From the NCBI GenBank assembly GCA_052035295.1, contig JBPOHS010000001.1, forward strand, positions 47,038 through 111,037: a stretch of DNA of 64,000 bases. Direction: 5' to 3'. Of the stretch, positions 17,820 through 27,381 are shown in pieces (position 1 is the stretch's first letter; each line of letters begins with the position of its first letter). The stretch comes from HdN1 sp052035295 (GTDB lineage Bacteria; Pseudomonadota; Gammaproteobacteria; Pseudomonadales; Ketobacteraceae). The position numbers were made by a program, and so were the translations under genes. The notes beneath the pieces were generated by a model. That model ran no database searches. It was not told the DNA's origin and worked only from the letters and a program-made list of their open reading frames with translations.

Positions 17820-19454
17820 TCAGTTGGTGTTGTTGGCGTTACGGTAAAGGGCTATCAGCGCTTGCGTCGCCGGATCAAAATGGGTTTGTTGACTGCCGGG
17901 AGTAGGGGAAAGCGCCTCCGCCACCTGCAGGCCGATGAGTTTGCCGAGCTCGACGCCATACTGGTCAAACGGGTTGATCCCCCAGCAAACGCTTTGCACA
18001 AAGACTTTGTGTTCGTATGCTGCAATCAGTTGTCCCAGCACCGACGGCGTCAGTTTCGGATAGACCAGCATGCTGTGGGGGCGATTGCCGGGCATGACCT
18101 TGTGCGGTGCCAACCGGGAAATTTCCTCGGTGCTCATTCCTTTGGCAGCCATGTCTGCGCGAATATCCGTTTCACTCTGGCCCGCCAGCATGGCATGGCT
18201 TTGTGCCAGACAGTTGGCAAACAGAAACCGGTGTTGATCATCCAGCGGATCAGGACTGACCAATCCGATCAAAAAATCCACGGGTATCGTACTGGTGCCC
18301 TGGTGCAGCAACTGATGGAAGGAATGCTGGGTATTGGAACCGACACCACCCCACAAAATGGCGCCGGTATCGAAACTCACGCCCTGACCATCGCGCGTTA
18401 CGCACTTGCCGTTGCTTTCCATTTCCAGTTGCTGGAGATATGCAGGAAACTGTTCCAGGCGTTGTTCATAGCAAATGACGGCATGGGATTGAGCGTGCCA
18501 GAAATGCCGATACCAGACACCCAGCAAGCCCATGATGACCGGTAAGTTGGCGTTCAGGGGAGCGCTGGCAAAGTGCTGGTCCATGGCGTGCGCACCCGCC
18601 AGGAATTCCTCGAATCCATCGTTGCCGATAGCCAGGCGTACCGGCAGCCCAATGGCTGACCATAACGAGTAACGCCCACCCACCCAGTCCCACATGGGAA
18701 ACACGTTTTCCTGGGGTATGCCAAAGGCGGAGGCCTTTTCGACATTGGTGGAAACGGCGACGAAATGATGCTTTACCGCCTCTTCATCACCCAGGGCGGC
18801 TACCAGCCACGCACGGGCGTCGTTGGCGTTGGTAAGCGTCTCGAAAGTGGTGAACGTTTTCGAGGAAACCACAAACAAGGTTTCTTCGGCGTTGCACTGG
18901 TGTAATACGCGAACAATATCGGAGGGATCGATATTGGAAACAAAATGGAAAGTGTAGGGTGAATCGAGGGCCAGCAGGGCGCGTGTCGCCATGTGCGGGC
19001 CGAGATCCGACCCCCCGATGCCGATGTTGACAACGGTACGAATCGGTTTGCCGGTGTAGCCTTTCCATACGTCGCTGCGGATACGATCGACCAATGCCGC
19101 AGCACGGGCGTTACAATCGCTGATCAACCCGCTGCACAGGGCCGGGCGCAATGCAGCGGGAGCGCGCAAGGCAGTGTGCAGCGCCGCCCGCTGTTCGGTG
19201 TTATTGACCAGCCCGCCGCCAAGCAGCGTGTCGCGCAACGCGCCGAAACCCTTGTCTGCCAGGGCCGCACAGAGAAGGTCGAGGGTTTCGCTATCAATGA
19301 GATGTTTGCTGGCATCGAGCAGCAATTCACCCGCACGAAAACTCAGCGCGTTTACCCGGCCAGGGTCGGCGCCAAACAGTGAGCTTATCGAACGGGAGGA
19401 AAAAAAGGCTTGCTTGTCGGCAAGGGCTTGCAAGGTTTCAGGCGGAAAAAACAT
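17820..19454 (-). CDS. pgi: Glucose-6-phosphate isomerase
   Basis: Interconverts glucose-6-phosphate and fructose-6-phosphate. The protein of about 544 residues contains both family signatures: VGGRYSLWSAIGLP and NPFDQYGVELGKLIG. It also has the substrate-phosphate loop GIGGSDLGPHMATRAL and VVSSKTFTTFETL. I choose ATG 19454 because it lies 10 bases after the stop of the preceding gene; an ATG 39 bases upstream lies inside that gene. It is the last gene of a galE-PPTase-pgi unit. Confidence 0.95.
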   Translation of the reverse strand: MFFPPETLQALADKQAFFSSRSISSLFGADPGRVNALSFRAGELLLDASKHLIDSETLDLLCAALADKGFGALRDTLLGGGLVNNTEQRAALHTALRAPAALRPALCSGLISDCNARAAALVDRIRSDVWKGYTGKPIRTVVNIGIGGSDLGPHMATRALLALDSPYTFHFVSNIDPSDIVRVLHQCNAEETLFVVSSKTFTTFETLTNANDARAWLVAALGDEEAVKHHFVAVSTNVEKASAFGIPQENVFPMWDWVGGRYSLWSAIGLPVRLAIGNDGFEEFLAGAHAMDQHFASAPLNANLPVIMGLLGVWYRHFWHAQSHAVICYEQRLEQFPAYLQQLEMESNGKCVTRDGQGVSFDTGAILWGGVGSNTQHSFHQLLHQGTSTIPVDFLIGLVSPDPLDDQHRFLFANCLAQSHAMLAGQSETDIRADMAAKGMSTEEISRLAPHKVMPGNRPHSMLVYPKLTPSVLGQLIAAYEHKVFVQSVCWGINPFDQYGVELGKLIGLQVAEALSPTPGSQQTHFDPATQALIALYRNANNTN

Positions 19455-19464
19455 AAGACTGTCG

Positions 19465-20118
19465 TTATCCCTTTGGCAGGTAAATGGCCGCATAAACGTG
19501 ATGATCGTCGACGGCGTAACGCCCCTCCATCGTGTAGACGGGCACCCGGGCTTCCTTGTACGGTTTTATTATTTTTGCGCGAAAGCATTGCTGATGGGTG
19601 TCAATATCCAGTTCGGCATCCAGAAAATCAAGCGTGTAATGATTCAAAGGGTAGTAGACCTTGTGGATGCATTCCTTTGCACTGAAAACGAGCTTGCTGG
19701 CCCAGGTCGCGCCAGCTTGCTCAAGGCGGCTCACCCACTCGGATTCGACGGGGGTGCAGATCATTGATCTGAGTTCATCCTTTAGCGCGTCATTTTGTTC
19801 GGCATCAATGCCCAGTCCGATCGCTGAACCGGAATCCGTTACCGCGACCGCACAGTAACGTCCGGTGTGGGTGATGGCGCCCACCACCCCGTCGGGCCAA
19901 CGTGGCTCACGCCCCTTCCCAGGCAGCAACCGGTAATCCACGATATCCAGTGCAGCAAGCGCCTTGCGGGCGGCATGCCTGCCAGCGCGGAATTCGCGAC
20001 GACGTTTGTCTACTGCGCGGGTGATCACGGCTTCTTCTTCCGTCGATACCGGGGTATTCCACATCCAGTCTTCGGCTACCGTGACCTGTACGTGTGCGGG
20101 CAGCAGTGTCGAAAACAC
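19465..20118 (-). CDS. 4'-Phosphopantetheinyl transferase (EntD/Sfp-type)
   Basis: Transfers phosphopantetheine from coenzyme A to a serine of a carrier protein. The 217-residue protein has an N-terminal EntD-like segment (RRREFRAGRHAARKALAAL), the Mg-binding motif GIDAEQND (Asp and Glu), and the signature WASKLVFSAKECIHKVYYPL. The EntD-like type usually acts on secondary-metabolite or polyunsaturated-fatty-acid carrier proteins rather than AcpP, but no such carrier gene is in the window. It lies five bases after galE and ten before pgi, an unusual position among sugar genes. Confidence 0.9.
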   Translation of the reverse strand: MFSTLLPAHVQVTVAEDWMWNTPVSTEEEAVITRAVDKRRREFRAGRHAARKALAALDIVDYRLLPGKGREPRWPDGVVGAITHTGRYCAVAVTDSGSAIGLGIDAEQNDALKDELRSMICTPVESEWVSRLEQAGATWASKLVFSAKECIHKVYYPLNHYTLDFLDAELDIDTHQQCFRAKIIKPYKEARVPVYTMEGRYAVDDHHVYAAIYLPKG

Positions 20119-20123
20119 CAGGA

Positions 20124-21113
20124 TTACCTCTTTTCCAGCAATTTCCGTTCCCAGGCGATGGCTGTCTTGATAATGGTATCAAGATCGTCATAACGCGGTT
20201 GCCAGCCCAACAGGTTGCGGATCTTTTCGCATTTGGCAATCAGGGCAGGGGGATCGCCGGCACGGCGTGGCTGATCAATGATTTTCAGCGGGCTGCCGGT
20301 CACCCGGGCGACCGTATCGAGCACTTCCCGGACACTGAATCCGTGACCGTAGCCAGCATTCAACGTGACGGACTCGCCGCCCTTGCGCAGGTAGTCGAGC
20401 GCCCGCAGGTGGGCGTCGGCCAGGTCTTCCACGTGGATATAGTCACGCACGCCGGTACCATCAGCCGTGGGATAGTCGGTTCCAAACACATAAACCTGTT
20501 CGCGTTTGCCCACAGCGGCTTCGGCGGCCACTTTGGTCAGCAGGGTTGCATTGCGGGTGGACTGGCCGATTCTGCCGTCGGGATCGCTGCCGGCCACGTT
20601 GAAATAGCGCAATACCACGTGACGAAGCGGGCAGGCCTTGCTCAAATCGCGCAGCATGGTCTCGCTCATCAGTTTGGACATGCCATAGGGATTGATGGGT
20701 TGGGTCGTCGCCAGCTCGTCAATCAGGGCCTGTTCCGGTTCGCCGTAAACAGCGGCCGTTGAAGAGAAGATGAAATGGCTGATGCCGGTATTCTGGCAGG
20801 CTTCGAGCAGCGCACGTGTATTCGCCGTGTTGTTGCGGTAATACTTGAGCGGATTCTCTACCGATTCCGGCACCACGGTACTGGCGGCAAAGTGCATGAC
20901 AGTATCGACATTGTAACGGCGGATGGTGTCTTCGATCAGCGCCATGTCACCGACATCACCTTCGACAAAGGTTCCCGAGAGCACGGCATCACGAAAGCCG
21001 GTCACAAGATTGTCGACTACCACGACCTGCTCACCGCGATCCCCTAACTGCTTGACTACGTGGCTTCCGATATATCCTGCGCCACCGGTGACCAGAATGG
21101 TTTTTGCTGACAT
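20124..21113 (-). CDS. galE: UDP-glucose 4-epimerase
   Basis: Interconverts UDP-glucose and UDP-galactose. The 329-residue extended SDR has the NAD-binding motif GGAGYIGSHVVKQL, the S-Y-K active site (SSTAAVYG; NPYGMSKLMSE) and a C-terminal RRAGDPPALIAKCEK region. ATG has GAGGTG five bases upstream. It is first in a unit with the PPTase and pgi. Together with galU it supplies nucleotide sugars for envelope or exopolysaccharide. Confidence 0.95.
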   Translation of the reverse strand: MSAKTILVTGGAGYIGSHVVKQLGDRGEQVVVVDNLVTGFRDAVLSGTFVEGDVGDMALIEDTIRRYNVDTVMHFAASTVVPESVENPLKYYRNNTANTRALLEACQNTGISHFIFSSTAAVYGEPEQALIDELATTQPINPYGMSKLMSETMLRDLSKACPLRHVVLRYFNVAGSDPDGRIGQSTRNATLLTKVAAEAAVGKREQVYVFGTDYPTADGTGVRDYIHVEDLADAHLRALDYLRKGGESVTLNAGYGHGFSVREVLDTVARVTGSPLKIIDQPRRAGDPPALIAKCEKIRNLLGWQPRYDDLDTIIKTAIAWERKLLEKR

Positions 21114-21308
21114 TAAACACCTCGTCTACTTTGTCCAGAGCCCATTATACCAGTCGGTATTTACTGTTTCATGAGCGTCATTGTTGAATTTCGTAATGAA
21201 ATCGCATGGATAAGTGCCAAATTCTCATGGGAGTGGTCACGCTTTGCGCAACTACAGGCTACGCTTTTCATTAAAGCGTACTCAGTAATTCAGTATCGGG
21301 AAAAAAGA

Positions 21309-22292
21309 ATGCAAATTTCTTGCAGGCTTTCCAGGGCTCGCATTGCCACGTGGATGGTGGCGATGGTCTGTAGCTCGCCCTTTGTTGGCGCGCAAGCGCA
21401 CCTTGAAGGTACGTGTCTGATGCGTTTGGCCGATACTGCCGAAGCCGAAAAGCAGTGTCAGGTAAACAAGACGGAACGCGATCAATGTGCGCGCCCGCAG
21501 CAGGAACTTCAAAGTGCCATTGCTGACTGCCAATCGCAGTTGTACATCGGTCCGGATATCGAGCACGCCATTGGGCACGGGCGTGATAGGGTATCGGGAA
21601 CAACGGCCTCCAGCCCCTACGATCGCGCAATTGAAACCGCGGCCCGACAGCAACGCCAGCTGGAAAGCAATCGTGCGCATTTTTCGTCCTATTTCGGTCT
21701 CGGTCGTCAGAATTATCTCGAAATGCTCGACGACTATTTCGACGAGTCCTCTTGCCCCTCGGCGTTTCGTGGCGTCAATGGGCGTTATCGTCTGGTGGGC
21801 GGGTTGAATCTGCGGCGGCTGGCTGTCGACCGCGATGAAAAACCTGCCATTCCCGTCGTGCATTGGCAGTTCTTCGAAGCGTTAAAACCGGACCGTTGCA
21901 TCGCAGCACCTACCGGCGCCGACAAAAGCGCCTGGGGCGACAGTGCCATCGTCAACATTCCGCGGGAGCTGCTGCTGGAGCTCGCGGCCGACCGCAAGCA
22001 GAACAAGGTCTACCTCTGCGTCACCCTGCGTGACTGCGAGATTCAACGTGAGAAGCTTCAACAGGCCTACAATGACTATGTGGAGCATCTGCGCGTGCTG
22101 CATCGCATTGAAGATTGCTCAATCGGTGAGCAAATCAGTAAGGGAATCCGCTTCACCAAGGCCGGTCAGACGCCGTTGCGGGATACCGATGCTTTTTGTC
22201 AGCAGGAAGAACTGGACACGCTCGAATTGAATGAGCGCAACTTCCTGGTGGAACTGGAACGAGGGCTTTTCGAGCACGGGCGGCTGCCCTGA
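21309..22292 (+). CDS. Exported Cys-rich protein of unknown function
   Basis: I do not recognise the family. ATG 21309 is chosen because it begins a clear signal peptide (MQISCRLSRARIATWMVAMV, cleavage after VGAQA); the frame is open further upstream but without export features. The mature protein of about 300 residues has ten cysteines (for example EGTCLMRLAD, EKQCQVNK, RDQCARP, ADCQSQ, TLRDCEIQ, EDCSIGE), suggesting disulfides in the periplasm or outside the cell. A helical, Gln/Glu/Arg-rich section surrounds a central segment with YFGLGRQNYLEMLDDYFDE. It precedes the type II secretion operon by 178 bases on the same strand, so it could be a secreted substrate; that is inference. Confidence 0.6.
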   Translation: MQISCRLSRARIATWMVAMVCSSPFVGAQAHLEGTCLMRLADTAEAEKQCQVNKTERDQCARPQQELQSAIADCQSQLYIGPDIEHAIGHGRDRVSGTTASSPYDRAIETAARQQRQLESNRAHFSSYFGLGRQNYLEMLDDYFDESSCPSAFRGVNGRYRLVGGLNLRRLAVDRDEKPAIPVVHWQFFEALKPDRCIAAPTGADKSAWGDSAIVNIPRELLLELAADRKQNKVYLCVTLRDCEIQREKLQQAYNDYVEHLRVLHRIEDCSIGEQISKGIRFTKAGQTPLRDTDAFCQQEELDTLELNERNFLVELERGLFEHGRLP

Positions 22293-22470
22293 AAGCGTGA
22301 AGAAGCACACTGTTTCGGCTTGCAAATGAAACATTTAGTGGCAATCATGTGTCATACCGCTTTTGCTTGTGAGCAAGACACGTTACTGTTTGGGGTTTCG
22401 CCGCCCGAACATAACAATAACGAATGACTACCAAACCCCTCCGGGTTTCGTCGGGAAGACAGAACAGCAC

Positions 22471-23988
22471 ATGAACCTCCAGGCCAATTCCATTCCCAAC
22501 ACACCGTCCATCGCCGCGCGTAACAAGCGTCTGCCATTCTCTTTCGCCAAACGTCATGGCGTGGTGGTTGAAGACATCGGCGCTGTCGATGCCATGGTGG
22601 CATTCCGCGTCGGCATGTCGCCGCAGGTGATTGCCGAAGTCCGGCGCTTTCTGGGCATGCCCATTCAGTTCACGGAAGTGAGCGAGAGCGACTTCGAGAA
22701 GCGTCTGGCCATGGCTTACCAGAACGATTCCAGCGAAGCCATGCAGATGGTGGAAGGGCTGGGCGACGAACTGGATCTGGCCAGTCTCGCAGAATCCGTC
22801 CCCGAGACCGAAGACCTCATGGAGCAGGAAGACGACGCACCTATCATCCGTCTGATCAACGCCCTGCTCACCGAAGCGGTCAAACTGAATGCGTCGGATA
22901 TCCATATTGAAACCTTTGAGCGCCGTCTGGTCGTTCGCATGCGTGTTGACGGGGTGCTGCGTGAAATCGTGCAGCCCAAACGCGCACTGGCGCCGTTATT
23001 GGTCTCGCGTATCAAGGTCATGGCGAAACTCGACATCGCCGAAAAGCGCGTCCCTCAGGATGGCCGTATCGGTCTGAAAGTCGGTGGCCGCGAAATCGAT
23101 GTGCGTGTATCCACCATGCCCTCCAACGCCGGTGAACGGGTGGTGCTGCGTCTGCTCGACAAGCAGGCCGGGCGTCTGGACCTGACTCACCTCGGCATGC
23201 ACGAATACGACCTGAAGCGCATGAAGGACGTTATCGTCAAGCCCCATGGCATCATCCTCGTGACCGGCCCCACCGGCTCGGGTAAAACGACCACACTGTA
23301 TGCTGCGCTGACCCAACTCAACGATGGCAGCCGCAACATCCTCACCGTCGAAGACCCCATCGAATATCAGCTGGAAGGCATTGGCCAGACCCAGGTCAGC
23401 CCCAAGGTCGACATGACCTTTGCGCGGGGCCTGCGTGCCATGCTGCGTCAGGACCCGGACGTGGTGATGGTGGGCGAGATCCGCGACATCGAAACGGCCG
23501 AAATTGCCGTGCAGGCCAGCTTGACCGGTCACCTTGTCTTGTCGACCTTGCACACGAACACTGCAGTGGGCGCCGTGACGCGTCTTCGCGACATGGGTAT
23601 CGAACCGTTCCTGCTGTCCTCTTCATTGCTGGGCGTGCTGGCGCAACGGCTCGTCAGGGTGTTGTGCAAGGATTGCCGTCATCCCTACCAGCCTGATGAC
23701 GCCGAATGCGATCTGTTCGGGTTTGAAAAACACAACCGCCCCACGCTCTACAAGCCGTCGGGCTGCGAAAAATGCAATAACCTGGGTTATCGCGGTCGTA
23801 CCGGTATCTATGAACTGATCGTGTTGGATGACGCGCTCCGCACCATGGTGCATGCCGGTGCCAGCGAACAGGACATGATCGCCAGTGCCCGCGCGCACTC
23901 GCCGGGAATCCGCGAAGACGGCAAGCGCAAAGTGCTCGCCGGTATCACCAGTATCGAAGAAGTGCTGCGCGTCACCAGAGAGGATTGA
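22471..23988 (+). CDS. gspE: Type II secretion ATPase GspE
   Basis: Cytoplasmic hexameric ATPase that powers pseudopilus assembly. The ATG gives 505 residues; an in-frame TTG 108 bases earlier is unlikely. An N-terminal GspE domain comes first, followed by the ATPase with Walker A GPTGSGKTTT (about residue 266), Asp box and Walker B DPDVVMVGEIRD (about 327), and His box SLTGHLVLSTLHTNTA. The zinc-binding Cys pairs CKDC (about 399) and CEKC (about 431), typical of GspE, are intact. It is the first gene of the operon; gspC and gspD, usually upstream, are absent. Confidence 0.95.
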   Translation: MNLQANSIPNTPSIAARNKRLPFSFAKRHGVVVEDIGAVDAMVAFRVGMSPQVIAEVRRFLGMPIQFTEVSESDFEKRLAMAYQNDSSEAMQMVEGLGDELDLASLAESVPETEDLMEQEDDAPIIRLINALLTEAVKLNASDIHIETFERRLVVRMRVDGVLREIVQPKRALAPLLVSRIKVMAKLDIAEKRVPQDGRIGLKVGGREIDVRVSTMPSNAGERVVLRLLDKQAGRLDLTHLGMHEYDLKRMKDVIVKPHGIILVTGPTGSGKTTTLYAALTQLNDGSRNILTVEDPIEYQLEGIGQTQVSPKVDMTFARGLRAMLRQDPDVVMVGEIRDIETAEIAVQASLTGHLVLSTLHTNTAVGAVTRLRDMGIEPFLLSSSLLGVLAQRLVRVLCKDCRHPYQPDDAECDLFGFEKHNRPTLYKPSGCEKCNNLGYRGRTGIYELIVLDDALRTMVHAGASEQDMIASARAHSPGIREDGKRKVLAGITSIEEVLRVTRED

Positions 23989-23992
23989 TTTC

Positions 23993-25207
23993 GTGCCAGC
24001 CTATGAATATGTGGTGCTCGATAGTGCCGGCAAGCAAAAAAAGGGTGTGCTGGAAGGCGACAGCCCGCGTCATGTGCGACAACAGCTCAAGGAAAAAGGG
24101 CTGGTTCCGCTGAGCGTCGAAGCCACCGCGCAGAAAGCCAAACGCGAAGAAAAAAATGTGTTCCGCCGTGGCTCAATGAGTTCGGCGGATCTGGCGCTGG
24201 TCACCCGCCAACTGGCCACACTGGTGCGGGCGGGAATTCCCATCGAGGGCGCCTTGCGCGCGGTGTCCAAACAAAGCGAGAAACCGCGTGTTGCCAGTAT
24301 CATGTTGGCCATTCGTTCGCGGGTGGTTGAAGGGCATTCACTGGAATCTGCCCTCAGTGAGTTTCCGCAGGCATTTCCGGATTTGTACCGGGCGACCGTC
24401 GGGGCCGGGGAACATTCCGGTCACCTGGATCTCGTGCTGGAACAATTGTCGGATTACACGGAATCCCGTCACCGCACCCAGCGCACCATTCAGGGCGCGA
24501 TGGTTTACCCCATTGTTCTCACGGCTTTCGCCGTTCTGATCGTGGTGGGCATGCTGGTGTTCGTGGTTCCCAAGATCGTCACCGTGTTTGAAAGTTCGGG
24601 GCAACAGTTGCCGCTCCTAACGCGCATCCTGATTGGCAGCAGTGATTTCCTGCAGGGATGGTGGTGGGCCATTCTCGCCGTCATGGCGCTCATGGGGTGG
24701 TTATGGCAACGCGCCATGGCCCAGCCGGCTTTCCGTTTTCGGGTGCATCGCCGCTTGCTGGTGTTGCCTTTGCTGGGGAAAATCGTGCGCGGCATCGAAT
24801 CGGCGAGGGTTATCGGTACGCTCGCCATCCTCTCGCGCAGTGGTGTTCCCCTGGTCGATGCCTTGCGAATTTCGGCGCAAGTGGCGGGCAATTTGCCCAT
24901 CCGGGAATCGGTCGGCGAGGCGGCCACCAAGTTACGCGAAGGTTCCAGCCTGTTCACGGCCCTGGATGCCTGCGGTTATTTTCCGCCGATGATGATGCAG
25001 ATGATCGCCAGCGGTGAATCGAGCGGCGAGCTTGACAGCATGCTGACGCGCGCGGCGCAGAATCAGGAACGCGAACTGGAGGAGGTTATCGCCACCATCG
25101 TCGGCTTGTTCGAGCCCATCATGTTGGTCGTGATGGGTGGGGTTGTACTTACCATCGTTCTGTCGATAATGATGCCCGTCATCAGCATGAACACATTAGT
25201 AAAATAA
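23993..25207 (+). CDS. gspF: Type II secretion inner-membrane platform protein GspF
   Basis: Polytopic platform protein of 404 residues. It starts at a GTG four bases after the gspE stop, with GAGAGGA eight bases upstream; an ATG within gspE is less likely. It has two T2SSF domains (about 70-190 and 270-395) and three membrane helices, such as VYPIVLTAFAVLIVVGMLVF and PIMLVVMGGVVLTIVLSIMM. The N-terminal PAYEYVVLDSAGK segment is typical of the family. Confidence 0.95.
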   Translation: MPAYEYVVLDSAGKQKKGVLEGDSPRHVRQQLKEKGLVPLSVEATAQKAKREEKNVFRRGSMSSADLALVTRQLATLVRAGIPIEGALRAVSKQSEKPRVASIMLAIRSRVVEGHSLESALSEFPQAFPDLYRATVGAGEHSGHLDLVLEQLSDYTESRHRTQRTIQGAMVYPIVLTAFAVLIVVGMLVFVVPKIVTVFESSGQQLPLLTRILIGSSDFLQGWWWAILAVMALMGWLWQRAMAQPAFRFRVHRRLLVLPLLGKIVRGIESARVIGTLAILSRSGVPLVDALRISAQVAGNLPIRESVGEAATKLREGSSLFTALDACGYFPPMMMQMIASGESSGELDSMLTRAAQNQERELEEVIATIVGLFEPIMLVVMGGVVLTIVLSIMMPVISMNTLVK

Positions 25208-25229
25208 CGGACTCAAGAGGTTTTTCCCG

Positions 25230-25658
25230 ATGCAGAAGCAGTTCAGAAATCGCGCCCGTGTCACCGGCTTCACCCTGATTGAAGTCATGGTGGTCGTGGT
25301 TATCCTTGGCATATTGGCGACGCTGGTGGTCGTGAACGTGGTCGGGTCCGATGATAAAGCCCGTGTCACGGCAGCGCGCAGTGACCTCAGTGCCATTTCA
25401 CAGGCGCTCGATCTCTTCAAGCTGGATAATTTCACTTATCCGACCACCGACATGGGCCTCGAAGCGCTGGTACACGCTCCGGAAGGCGCCCGTAATTTTC
25501 CCCAGGGTGGTTACCTGAAGAAAATGCCGATGGACCCCTGGGGCAATCCTTACCAGTATTTTGCACCCGGTTCGAACGGACCGTACGACTTGATGTCTTA
25601 TGGAGCTGACGGTGTTGAAGGCGGCGAAGGCACGGCTGCCGACATCATCCTGCAATAA
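25230..25658 (+). CDS. gspG: Major pseudopilin GspG
   Basis: A 142-residue type IV pilin-like protein. The prepilin peptidase site is G|FTLIEVMVVVVILGILATL at residues 13-14, with Glu at +5. The C-terminal region has the GspG hallmarks YPTTDMGLEAL, DPWGNPYQY and the calcium-site loop SYGADGVEGGEG. It forms the main subunit of the pseudopilus. AGAGG lies nine bases upstream of the ATG. Confidence 0.96.
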   Translation: MQKQFRNRARVTGFTLIEVMVVVVILGILATLVVVNVVGSDDKARVTAARSDLSAISQALDLFKLDNFTYPTTDMGLEALVHAPEGARNFPQGGYLKKMPMDPWGNPYQYFAPGSNGPYDLMSYGADGVEGGEGTAADIILQ

Positions 25659-25690
25659 TCGATTGAAGCAGTCACTTTGATGAAGGTGCA

Positions 25691-26350
25691 ATGATTCTCC
25701 GTCGCCCGGCTGGTTTTACTCTTATCGAAGTGATGGTGGTCATTGTGATCATCGGCGTCATGGCGACGATGATCGTGGTTTCCGTCACGCTGGGCGACCC
25801 TCAGCGTGAACTTCGCAACGAAGCCGAACGCCTGCGCACAGTGTTGGCACTCGCCGCTGAAGAAGCGGTCATTCAACAAGTCGAATTGGGCGCGGAATTC
25901 ACCGAATCCGGTTATCGCTTCCTGAAATGGGAAATGGCAGCCGCGGATGCCGGTACCGGCAGCAGTTTCACCAACAACCCGGGGCTTTCCGGCGGAACCA
26001 GCGCTCAGCAGCCGCAGAAAATCGACCCCCAGACCGGAAAGCCGATGGAACCCGAAGCCGAGTGGGTTGTCCTTGGCGGCGATGAAATCCTGCGGGAATA
26101 CGAATTGCCCGAGGGCATGCGCATGCTGGTGCAGGTTGACTTCGAAGCGGTCGACATCGAATACAAGCCTGAAGAAAAATCCAATATCAAGGTCGAAGAG
26201 AAGCTGGTGCCGACACTGCTGTTTCTTTCCAGCGGTGAAACCAGTCCCTTCCGTATCGAGATGTTTTCAGAAAAAGGGGATGGCAAGCCGGTCTTTATCG
26301 AGGGATCCGTGATTGGTCAGGTAGGAGTCGTCGATGAACTCCCGCGTTAA
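25691..26350 (+). CDS. gspH: Minor pseudopilin GspH
   Basis: A 219-residue pseudopilin with the cleavage motif G|FTLIEVMVVIVIIGVMATM after a six-residue basic leader. The globular domain includes LRTVLALAAEEAVIQQVELG, characteristic of GspH. A Gly/Thr/Pro-rich loop near residues 95-120 (LSGGTSAQQPQKIDPQTGKP) is longer than in the E. coli protein. It overlaps the gspI start by 17 bases. Confidence 0.92.
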   Translation: MILRRPAGFTLIEVMVVIVIIGVMATMIVVSVTLGDPQRELRNEAERLRTVLALAAEEAVIQQVELGAEFTESGYRFLKWEMAAADAGTGSSFTNNPGLSGGTSAQQPQKIDPQTGKPMEPEAEWVVLGGDEILREYELPEGMRMLVQVDFEAVDIEYKPEEKSNIKVEEKLVPTLLFLSSGETSPFRIEMFSEKGDGKPVFIEGSVIGQVGVVDELPR

Positions 26351-26711
26351 CGGATTCACCTTGATCGAGGTGATGATTGCATTGTTCATCTTTGCGATCT
26401 CGGCCACCGCCCTGAGCGTGACCTTCCAGAATAACGTCAACAATGCGCGCAGTCTCAAGGAGCGGACTTATGCCTCCTGGATTGCGGCCAACCGCATGGC
26501 AGAAATGCATGCCACGGGTGAATTTCCGCAGCTCAACACGCGAGACGACAAGGTGGAATACGCCGGTGCGCAATGGTTGATGCGCACCACGGTGTCGCAA
26601 ACCGTGCCCGGGTTTCGCAAGGTAGATATACAGGTTGCGCCGCAAAGTTCGGCGCGTGAGATCAGCTTTTCTGCATCCTTGACTGGCTATGTCTCAGATC
26701 CGAACCCGTAA
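26334..26711 (+). CDS. gspI: Minor pseudopilin GspI
   Basis: A 125-residue pseudopilin with G|FTLIEVMIALFIFAISATAL at residues 7-8. The family motif WIAANRMAEMH follows the N-terminal helix. AGGAG lies six bases before the start, inside gspH. It is part of the tip complex with GspJ and GspK. Confidence 0.93.
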   Translation: MNSRVNGFTLIEVMIALFIFAISATALSVTFQNNVNNARSLKERTYASWIAANRMAEMHATGEFPQLNTRDDKVEYAGAQWLMRTTVSQTVPGFRKVDIQVAPQSSAREISFSASLTGYVSDPNP

Positions 26712-27381
26712 ATCACGTCCGCGCGGTTTCACTCTCATCGAGCTGTTGGTGGCGATGAGCATTTTTGCTGTCATGTCGACGGCCATGTACACCGTGTTCA
26801 ACAGTTACCAGCAAACCAAGGAAATCACCGATCGCGATGCGCGACGTCTGGCCGATCTGCAACGTTTTTTTGCGCAGTTCGGGCGCGAAATCAATCAGGC
26901 GACACCCCGTCCGGTGCGTGATGAATTCGGCAGCGACGAACCACTGCCTGCGTTGCGCGGAAGTGCTGAAACACTCGAATTTTCCCGCGCCGGCTGGAAT
27001 CAGCCGCCGTTTGCCAGCGTGCTGCGAGGTGAAATCCAGCGGGTTGCCTATACCCTGGAAGAAGGCTTTCTGGTGCGTTCGCAATGGCTGGTGCTCGATC
27101 GCGCTGAAGACACCCGACCGGTGCGAACCCCCGTGCTGGAAAACGTGAGCGAAGTGAAGTTCAAATATTTTTATTTCGATGAAAACCAGAAAGTCGAGGA
27201 AACCGAGGTCTGGCCCCGCGATCTTGCACAAAACAATTCCAGCCAACCGACGGGAACGGGTTTCTGGCCGCCTCCCGCAAAAGACATCGAGTTACCCATT
27301 CTGGTTCAGATAACGCTGGTGCTGCCGGACATCGGGTCTTTGACCCGTAATTTTGCCCTTGTCGGGAAATACGGCGAATGA
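26689..27381 (+). CDS. gspJ: Minor pseudopilin GspJ
   Basis: A 230-residue pseudopilin with G|FTLIELLVAMSIFAVMSTAM after a basic leader (SQIRTRKSRPR). It continues with the family-type region DLQRFFAQFGREINQATPR and a beta-rich C-terminus. It overlaps gspI by 23 bases and gspK by four. Confidence 0.92.
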   Translation: MSQIRTRKSRPRGFTLIELLVAMSIFAVMSTAMYTVFNSYQQTKEITDRDARRLADLQRFFAQFGREINQATPRPVRDEFGSDEPLPALRGSAETLEFSRAGWNQPPFASVLRGEIQRVAYTLEEGFLVRSQWLVLDRAEDTRPVRTPVLENVSEVKFKYFYFDENQKVEETEVWPRDLAQNNSSQPTGTGFWPPPAKDIELPILVQITLVLPDIGSLTRNFALVGKYGE

